Below, piece by piece: positions 9,113-16,249 of a stretch of DNA of 16,249 nt; position 1 is the first letter of the stretch, and the number at the start of each line of letters is the position of its first letter. Both the position numbers and the translations under genes were made by a program. This DNA comes from Isohypsibius dastychi. Taxonomy: Eukaryota > Tardigrada > Eutardigrada > Parachela > Isohypsibiidae. A model generated the notes under the pieces. The model made no database searches, had not been told where the DNA came from, and worked only from the letters and a program-made list of their open reading frames with translations. The stretch is from contig JAQIWT010000697.1 in the NCBI GenBank assembly GCA_034696485.1, forward strand, positions 1 to 16,249, read 5' to 3'.

Positions 9113-12100
9113 ATGAAGTCCATATTCATTGCAACGATTTTGGTGACCTTTCAGCTGCTGTCATGGAAAGCCAGTATCACAGTGGCGCAAGTGCTCAACT
9201 CGACCACTGCTCCTTTTTCTTATTCTGCAACTACTTCGTCGTCAGCGTCAACAACATATCCAACCAGGGCTACGCCACCACCAGATCCTAATAAAAAGGA
9301 AGTTTTGGCTTGTCTGCTCATTGAGAGATCCCGCGGTGATCGGTCAGTTTTCTACGATTATGACCGCGTGTCTTCGGCAATTGATATCGCTCTCGATTAC
9401 GTCAACAAAAATCTGATCATTAATGGATACAAAATCTCTACTCATTACAAAGATATCGGGCAGACGTGTACGAAAAAGAACGATGTCGTCAAAATGGCAT
9501 TGGAAGTCTTAACCTCTGGAGTTAACTGTGATGTTTACGTTGGTCCAGGTAAACTGTTCTGTACATGAAATACCAGCTAATCATCTGTTTCAATAAGTAA
9601 AATCTGTAGTTGGGAAATCCGGGAGAGTTGACTTTTGAACTTTATTTTCGAATACAAAATAGTGAGGATGAGCCTAACAACAGGAGAGCCAAAATGGTGT
9701 TATGTTATAACGACTTTAACAATGTTATAACAATGTTATAACGTGGTTAACATTCTTAACATTGTTATAACATTTTCTTTATAAGTTGCCCGTTATGTTA
9801 AGTTAACGCTTCCAACTGGGCAGATATGTGTCTAACGATTGTCTCCATGCTGTTTTTTCGTAGACCACAATTTGTTCTTAGTTTCCGGGTTTTCCTGAGT
9901 TGCAGAAGCAGTCAAATCTCCACTTTCAAGCCCTCTGAAATGTGAAGCTCGTCTTCATGTAGTTATTATGAGCTGCGAATACGAGCTCAAGTCCCTGAAC
10001 TGGATTTTGTGGAGTTTGCGTGAGCCGGTTATCGCAGGCAGTTAGGTAGATCGTCCACTTTAGAACTGTTTTGTGTACGAAAACTCCACAGAAGATACCG
10101 GGTTCAAAATAGAACCTGACGTGCAATGCTGCTTGCTCGATTAAGAATACTGTACCAGATATTTGACACTTTTTATTCGTTTTTATTGGTTTTTTTCAAA
10201 CAAACCAATTTCGAAAATACGCCAAGTTATACGGTGAGTTTTGATTCCTCTGAATATCTGGTATGTTAGTCACGAGCTCAAAGAAAACTACTCTATCCTC
10301 CCGATAAATCGGTGGTATAGAGTTTTGATTTAGTCAATCAAGACTGCGGGCCCCGATTGGTAGACAGAAGCGGTTGCGGTCTTAATTTACTGAATCAAAA
10401 CAGCTTACCACCGATTTATCGGGAGGATAGAGTAATGGCAAACCTGCCGAAATTCCATGATTTGATTTAAATTAATCACAGCTACCCGTTCCTATGCAGT
10501 GCAACGTTGTTTTTGCCTCATCCCGTCAACAAAACTCATATATTCGGTTCCCGTTATGTCGTGTTATAACATTTTGTTATAACATGTTATAACAGGCTAA
10601 CATGTCTAACAGAAGAAGCCTGCCTCGTTATGTTATGTTATAACACTTTAACATAGCATTTTGTTATAACGGCGAAATGTTAAGCTCATCCTTACAAAAT
10701 AGGCATGAATAGGCCAGTTAAAATAGGCAGTTACAAAATAGGCCAAAATTATTCGTATCATTACGAAAAGATGATAAGTGCTCAGAAATATTTTTTCTGC
10801 TGCGAACGCCAAAGCATCCAATTCTGAAGATCCCGGTAGTTTCTCAGATAATCCTGGTTGTTACAATGATCCTGATTTCACAACTCTTGAGGCGTGAGCA
10901 GTCATGAGATTTCTGTCAGAAAACCGACAAAATCAATGTTTTCTAAAGTCGGACAGCAAAACCGTTACATCGTTGTCACTTATCCTTAATCTATTGCGTG
11001 GTATAACGAAAGCACGCAACAGAAAGCTCACATCTTTTTTATCTGTTTCCTAGAATTAAGCACTTAGTACTGACGTATCTAAAAAGTTTTCTTCAAATAT
11101 GTACAATATAGTTGACTTTGTTTGCAGGATGTGGCTACAGTGCCGACAGTTTGTACAATTTGGCGGAATATATGCAGACACCGATGTTGGCCTGTCCGGC
11201 AGCCGGATTCGGAACGGCTGCACCCCGAGATTCTTATTTTATGACCACGAGAACTAGCTTTACTCACAAGGACACAGTCAACGTTCTGTTCAAATTCTTC
11301 GAGCTCCATGAATACAGGCATGTCACGGTGATTCAGGATGATGCCGTCAGTTTCTACGAACAAATGAGTGTCACTTTCACCGCAACACTGAGAACCACTA
11401 GAGCCGATTACTTTTCCACGATTAATTTGGTACCAGTGAGGAGCAGTGATGCTACGGATGAGAACTACCAGCGAATCCTGCGTGACGGGAACGCAACATC
11501 TCGAGGTATTGCCATAACCGCTTTCTGCTCGTCATTTGTCCCATTTATAGTGAGCCAGTGTATTTTGTCACGAAACTGGCAATTGGGGAGTGTCCGCGAA
11601 AATTGAAAGAAACAAGTTATCAAAATGATTCGAAGAAAAACATCAGCTTTAGACTTTCGAGAAAATATTCCTGGAAAAACAGTTTCGTTTGCGAACCGCA
11701 GTTCCCGATGCCAGTCTACGGCTGGCATATTGTCCCCCCCCCCCCCCACCACACTACAGGAAAGTGTCGAAAAAAATTTTCTAGGAAAAACTGGTAAATG
11801 TAAAAAACTGAAAATTTTCTGAAAAAGTTCGTCTGTTGACCCCAACTGAAAAAGGTTTTAAGTCGTGTTCAAAATCGGTCAGGGTGTTGAAGTTTTATAG
11901 GTCCCCCCCCCCTTGGAGGTGGGGTGGGGGGGGGGGGACAAAAAATCATCAGACGCACAAAAACATTAGATGCCGGCATTTCCCTGATCGGGTGACAGCT
12001 TTCAATCTGGACGAATTGACCCAAAATAACAATTTGCAAATATTTCTGATCAAAATCCGTGTACTCACATGCGTCTGATTGCAGTTTTCGTCATTTGCTC

Positions 12101-15100
12101 GAATGCCACGATTGTCCGAAAGATTATGGTAAGTCTTACGTCGAGAAACATGGACGAAATGCGTTCGTCATATTCAGTTAACTTCTCTCCTGTAGATCAT
12201 CGCGCAACAAATGGGAATGACTGGTGGAAGTTATGTAAGTAACTACTAACCATTTTCTGCCGTATCGATGTGCTTAAAAGTGTCCGCCTAATTAAAAAAT
12301 TTCCAGGTATACATCGCCATCGAGCTCTTCGACAGTCAGAGTTGGGGAAAATTTACTTGGAGCTTCTCGGATAGCGGCGACAGGGTAGTAATCAGAATGA
12401 AAATAAGCCATACATTCTAACTTTTAGAAATCCTAATGAAAAGTTCGACATTTTTAACTTACAGTAGAAAAAAGCTTGCACTTCATAGTATTAGAACTTT
12501 CACTCCATTCAAAGTTTTCCTGACTTTGAATTAACTCTGATGTTTTCCAGGAAGCAAAACAAGCGTTCGAGTCGTTGATCCTAATCTCGTTATTCCAAAC
12601 GAGGAATGATTATTACGACACCTTCTCAGCGGAGCTCAAGAAAATGGCGAGGAAGAAATTGAATTACACCTTCGGAGCATTCGAAGAGGCATGGAGACGT
12701 CATTTCTCAACAGATATCCATATTCATTGAGTCTGTTATTCGATCAGATTGATCCGGTCGTGACCAGCTTCTACGATTCAATAATTCTCTACGCGACCGC
12801 CATGAATCAAGCCCTAAACACCCGCGGAGATGTTTTCGACGGTAAAACTATGGCGATGCGCACAAAGAACTTGACCTTTGTTTCACCCGTTAACGGAGTG
12901 GTGAAAATCGATGCGGTCGGCGATCGGCTCAATGATTTTGCCATGAAAAGTCTGAATCCTGATACCGGCCGATTCGAAGTGACCTCTAATTTCCAATATG
13001 CTCAGCCCTTAATATAATGTTACTCATATCAGGTGTTTTACACGTATAAAGCACTTGAAGACCAAATAGTAAGAGCGGGACCTTTGCATTGGTCGAACGG
13101 GGAATTTCCGCCGGATGTACCTCCATGCGGATTCCTGGATGACAATCCTGTTTGTCATCAACAAGGTTGTTTATATATTTGTGAAAAAAACATGCCAGAG
13201 TCTGAATAAGTTCCCATTTTTCAGTCGGTCTTACGGGGGGAATGATTGCGGTCGCCGTTACAATCCCCATTATCGCATTCATTGTAATCTGCGGTTTGAT
13301 CGCCTACTTTGTTATCCGGTAAGCCGATCCATAGAACCTGGAGCATCAAATTTCACGTGCGGCGTGTATTTGTTTATTATACATGATGACGAAATATTTG
13401 GTGAAAATTAAGAAATGTTTCAGGTCGTTGAAAAACGAAGGTCTGGATCCGAACTGGTGGAAAATCAGCAACCATGAACTTGAGGTCACTGGCGCAAAGG
13501 GCGGAAGTATGGGGAGTAAAACTGGCAGCAAAACCGGCAGCAAGAGATCACTGGTAAATTCTCAGTTGAGCTCGAAGATTTTCACAAAGTTTGAAATCTG
13601 TCACTTTAAGGGCGACGATACAGTTTCGCAAACTACGCGAACAGATGCGACATCAACTATGAGCAACATGGCCGGTAGAACTGCTACATGGAAAGGAAAC
13701 GTCGTCAGTGTCCAAGACATTTCTGAGCGACGAATTCGACCCAGTCCATTTTTAATCCGCGAGATGAACCAAGTATGACACGTTTCAGAAAGTAAAGACT
13801 GCATGACAGAAATCGATGCATGATAATTAAATGTGTGCTATGAGCCGTTACCGGAAACGATGTGAGTGCTTCCAGGTCAGAGTTATCAGCCACCAGAACC
13901 TCCAGAGAATTCTCGGTGTCTCCGTCAATGATGATGGATTTTGTTATTACTTAATCGGGGAACTCTGCCAAAAAGGATCACTAATGGATCTCCTGGAAAA
14001 GGACTCGCTTAAGTTGGACTGGAGCTTCAAAAACTCCCTGATAAAGGATATCGTTATGGTACTTCGTCATTTACACAACTTTTAATTACTGACTTTTAAT
14101 CTATTCAGGGAATGGCATTTCTCCATGCTTCTCCAATAGAGTCTCATGGGCACTTATCCGCTCATATTTGTCTGGTCGATAGCCGCTTCATGCTTAAGGT
14201 TAAATTGCCGCACATTAGCGAGTTTCTGTGAAATGACATTTATCGGAGTAGGTATCCGATTTCGGGATAACAACCTTCCGTGATCCAAAGGACCTTTTAC
14301 CACCCATGGAAGACCAGGAGGAGCGTAACTTCGATATGCTGTTGTGGCGGGCCCCCTGCCAAATGCGACAACCAATGCATCCGAAGGGGGCTCAGGTTTG
14401 TGAAATAAACTGCAATAACATTTTATAGATATTATTGGTATGTTCGCAGAAAGCAGATGTTTACAGCTTCGGAATATTACTTTCACAAATAATAATGCGT
14501 TCTGCTCCATTTGACACCCCCGGAGATGCGACAAAGGCTCACTTGAGTGCTAAGGAGCATGTTCTTGAGGCATGGACATTATCATATGAAAAATTATCTA
14601 ATTCCAAACTGAACGGCAGTCCTCCTTAAACATTATTTTTTGGACAGGTGAAAAAAAGCACACAGCCACCACACCGTCCTCATGTCCCCACCTCAGCTTG
14701 TTCAAGTGAGCTCTACAATCTAATGGAGCGATGCTGGGACGAGTATGTAATTGAGAGACCAACATTCGCAAAAATCAAAGACGGTCTGAAAAAGGTCATT
14801 GGCAATTCCGGTGACAACATCATCGATCATCTGCTTAAAAGAATGGAACAGTAAGCATTAATACTACCATAACCGTCAAGTCAAGTGAGCCTGTTTTCGT
14901 CTTAAAGATACGCTAATGACCTCGAAGCTCAAGTCGCAGAGAAAACACAACAATTCATGGAAGAAAAAAGGCGATCTGAAGAACTGCTAAGTCAACTGCT
15001 ACCAAAGTATGCTCCACTGGCATCATTTTTTATTAACCACTATTCCGTTTATACGTACTGGATGATAGATCTGTCGCGGAATCGCTGACTCGCGGACAGA

Positions 15101-16066
15101 ACGTGGACCCGGAATCGTACGACTGCGTCTCCATATATTTCAGGTAAAATAACAGATCAGTGTTAGTGATATGTTCTGAGGTGAGATTTTGATTTTTGCT
15201 GGTGTAGTGATATTGTGGGCTTCACTACAATATCGGCTGCCGGAACACCCATGGATGTTGTGTCTATGTTGAATAACTTATACACGATGTTCGACGGCAT
15301 TTTGGAAAAATTCGACGCTTACAAAGTTGAAACTATCGGTGACGCTTATATGGTCAGTCTGATGCACAAACACCCTCGATCCAATAAAGCACAACTCGGT
15401 GTTCAGAATAGTTATTGGTGATGTCTGCTAACTCTTAGGTTGCAAGTGGTTTACCGGTCAGAAACGGAAATCGCCACGCTAGCGAAATAGCTCTTTTGTC
15501 ATTGCAAATTCGCAAGGAATTGGATACCTTCAAGATTCCTCATCAGCCACGCGACAAACTTCGCTTACGAATCGGCCTTCACTCCGGCCCATGTGTTGCC
15601 GGTAAATTTGGATTCTATCAATTATTCATGATAGCCACCAATTTTGAACTTTTGTTTCAGGCATCGTTGGACTCAAGATGCCCCGATATTGTTTGTAAGT
15701 CGAGACCATCTACGGAATTTGCCGGTGCAATTAGCAGACATGTAATTGTATTCACAGATTTGGAGATACTGTTCAGATTGCGATGAAGATGGAAAACAGC
15801 GGAGAGCGTAAGATGTACAATCAATTCAAAGGGTGATTATGATTACATGATGATTTGTAAATTAGCGATGAAGGTCCAAGTGACCCATGCAGCGAAAACC
15901 CTTCTCGAAGATATTGGTGGATTTCAGATGCAGGAAAGAGATCGGACGGTTGAATTTAAAGTACATTTAAATCTCTATTATTAAATCATTCATGGTAGCG
16001 TCAAAAACTGGGCGTTTGTTTCAGGACGGAGAAATACGGACCTACTGGCTACTGTCGGCAAAGTGA
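9113..16066 (+). CDS. Receptor-type guanylate cyclase, possible pseudo-enzyme
   Basis: I assemble 23 exons: 9113-9548, 11128-11505, 12085-12128, 12196-12234, 12307-12384, 12551-12978, 13033-13165, 13225-13318, 13424-13553, 13611-13772, 13876-14058, 14109-14198, 14252-14395, 14450-14560, 14648-14850, 14908-15006, 15069-15143, 15208-15352, 15439-15601, 15661-15694, 15758-15807, 15866-15960, 16025-16066. All introns are GT-AG and phases agree at every join. The protein has about 1,117 residues: signal peptide ([16 protein letters not shown]), Ser/Thr-rich stalk, ANF-receptor-like ectodomain ([17 protein letters not shown]), one membrane helix (about 518-540), kinase-homology domain (LDPNWWKI to ERPTF; SDFG kept, catalytic-loop Asp absent as usual), linker helix, then cyclase domain ([27 protein letters not shown]). 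Receptors of this class turn ligand binding into cGMP. Oddities: a frameshift in exon 6, and DTVQIAMKM replacing the canonical DTVNTASRM. The exon 14 donor (GTTCTT) is the least certain. Confidence 0.85.
9663..10692. mobile_element. 1,030-bp non-autonomous DNA transposon (MITE-like) in cyclase intron 1
   Basis: The ends form terminal inverted repeats: AGGATGAGCCTAACA at 9665-9679 against the complement of 10678-10692 (14 of 15 match). The element is flanked by identical 10-bp direct repeats TACAAAATAG (9653-9662 and 10693-10702), the expected target-site duplication. Near the ends lie nine copies of the palindrome GTTATAAC: four within 9704-9771 and five within 10563-10670, with further GTTAAC/TAACA half-sites between. 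No transposase frame is present; the longest internal frame (66 codons, minus strand) shows no domain. Duplication length and subterminal repeats would suit a Mutator- or hAT-like group, but the superfamily is not assigned. The exact end is ambiguous by two bases because the inverted repeats are offset; a 6-bp duplication AAAATA with slightly longer termini is the alternative. Confidence 0.75.
10291..10432. mobile_element. Nested 142-bp fold-back MITE with TA flanks
   Basis: The termini are a perfect 27-bp inverted repeat (10291-10317 and 10406-10432), starting CTCTATCCTCCCGATAAATC. The arms continue imperfectly to 57 bp each (49 of 57 pair) around a 28-base loop at 10348-10375. TA dinucleotides flank both sides (10289-10290, 10433-10434), as expected for Tc1/mariner-type insertion. 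It sits wholly inside the 1,030-bp element, so it inserted later or was part of the copy that moved. Confidence 0.85.
10693..10752. repeat. Irregular AAAATAGGC-type short repeats
   Basis: AAAATAGGC occurs three times and ATGAATAGGCC once in under 60 bp directly right of the transposon; the left flank of the element ends in the same ACAAAATAG. This suggests the insertion target was one unit of a small AT-rich repeat. Confidence 0.5.
11734..11747. repeat. Run of 14 C in cyclase intron 2
   Basis: An uninterrupted homopolymer of fourteen cytosines lies within intron 2 (11506-12084). Length is likely polymorphic or mis-sequenced. It is far from both splice sites. Confidence 0.8.
11901..11939. repeat. 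C10/G12 hairpin in cyclase intron 2
   Basis: GT followed by ten C (11901-11912) pairs with twelve G followed by AC (11926-11939) across a short loop that itself contains a GGGG run. The result is a 12-bp near-pure G:C stem, with quadruplex potential on the G strand. It is strongly structured in DNA and in the pre-mRNA. Confidence 0.75.
12685..12715 (+). other. Apparent frameshift in cyclase ectodomain exon 6
   Basis: Upstream coding ([10 protein letters not shown]) is in the phase set by exon 5; downstream coding ([13 protein letters not shown] and on through [17 protein letters not shown]) is in another phase. The upstream frame meets TGA at 12728-12730. I tested the GT and AG dinucleotides around here (donor at 12699; acceptors at 12713, 12731, 12747, 12767) and a GC donor at 12689. 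None restores the phase with both frames intact. The exon has two surplus bases relative to a continuous frame, meaning a 2-base gain or 1-base loss. Confidence 0.65.
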
Positions 16067-16249
16067 TCTCAAAAAGTGCGAACTGCGAGGTACAAATATT
16101 AGAGAGCAGGAGCAAAAGTGAATTTTAAAAATGAGAAATGTATTTAAGCTTTTCGTACGTTACGTAGCTTTTAGCACGACAAAATAACACGTCAACGTTA
16201 CACAGCAGGCGCAGTTTTGAGTCTCGTATTTAACTTCACTTCGAAAATC
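16067..16249. other. 3' flank of the cyclase gene
   Basis: After the TGA at 16064-16066 comes AT-rich sequence, presumably 3' UTR. No canonical AATAAA is seen; AAAATAAC near 16183 is the closest. The window ends before another gene is recognisable. Confidence 0.4.

Noticed and set aside
9926-10126. Minus-strand 66-codon frame inside the transposon
   Set aside because: No transposase motif, and too short for a catalytic domain.
10261-10440. Repeat pair initially suspected as a CRISPR-like or direct repeat
   Set aside because: The copies are inverted, only two in number and TA-flanked, so this is a fold-back transposon in eukaryotic DNA.
11558-12078. Open frames in cyclase intron 2 (11558-11797, 11625-11822, 11836-12078)
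   Set aside because: They read through the C/G runs and low-complexity intron sequence; the receptor frame joins perfectly from 11505 to 12085 without them.
12699-12767. Micro-intron to explain the exon 6 frame change
   Set aside because: Candidate GT-AG pairs have lengths 15, 33, 49 and 69; three keep the old frame and the 49-base one runs into a stop.

Overview
The window reads as compact animal nuclear DNA. Two protein families here, a receptor guanylate cyclase and a VIT/vWA protein, are typical of metazoans. Coding is split by GT-AG introns, mostly about 50-105 bp, and there are no operons or Shine-Dalgarno-like sites. Many short introns, a receptor-type guanylate cyclase and intermediate GC content fit an ecdysozoan invertebrate; a tardigrade is my best guess. 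That is inference, because nothing in the sequence is diagnostic of the phylum. The left edge (about 1-410) differs: it is visibly GC-rich and encodes a bacterial-looking ATP-grasp fragment with an in-frame stop, so it is either transferred DNA or an assembly chimera.

Layout. 1-~410: ATP-grasp-like remnant. 532-3118 (+): the last two exons of a VWA5A-like VIT + von Willebrand A protein, with its N-terminus missing. 3119-4476: tail-to-tail intergenic space holding a 40-bp copy of the upstream gene's coding tail. 4477-5619 (-), possibly extending to 5967: an F-box protein gene whose introns I reconstructed. 5968-~7140: no confident gene. ~7140-7682 (+): a diverged partial duplicate of the last exon of the VWA5A-like gene. 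8057-8658 (+): a broken tyrosine recombinase of the DIRS/Ngaro/Crypton kind. 9113-16066 (+): a complete 23-exon receptor guanylate cyclase gene (signal peptide, ligand-binding ectodomain, one membrane helix, kinase-homology domain, linker helix, cyclase domain).

The cyclase gene is the centrepiece. It encodes about 1,117 residues with every domain in the right order. However, its cyclase domain has lost the canonical transition-state Asn and Arg (replaced by Gln and Lys) and the lysine-glycine motif near the C-terminus, while keeping the GTP-selecting Glu and Cys and the metal-binding Asp residues. The ectodomain exon at 12551-12978 also carries an apparent frameshift that no splice site I can find repairs. 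The gene is therefore either a pseudo-enzyme receptor, a decaying paralogue, or partly mis-sequenced.

Its first intron (9549-11127) has been enlarged by a 1,030-bp non-autonomous DNA transposon with terminal inverted repeats and a 10-bp target duplication. That element has clustered GTTATAAC palindromes near both ends and itself contains a nested 142-bp TA-flanked fold-back element. The second intron holds long C and G runs. Overall the window looks like a tandem-duplication-prone, transposon-decorated genomic neighbourhood rather than a co-regulated gene set.
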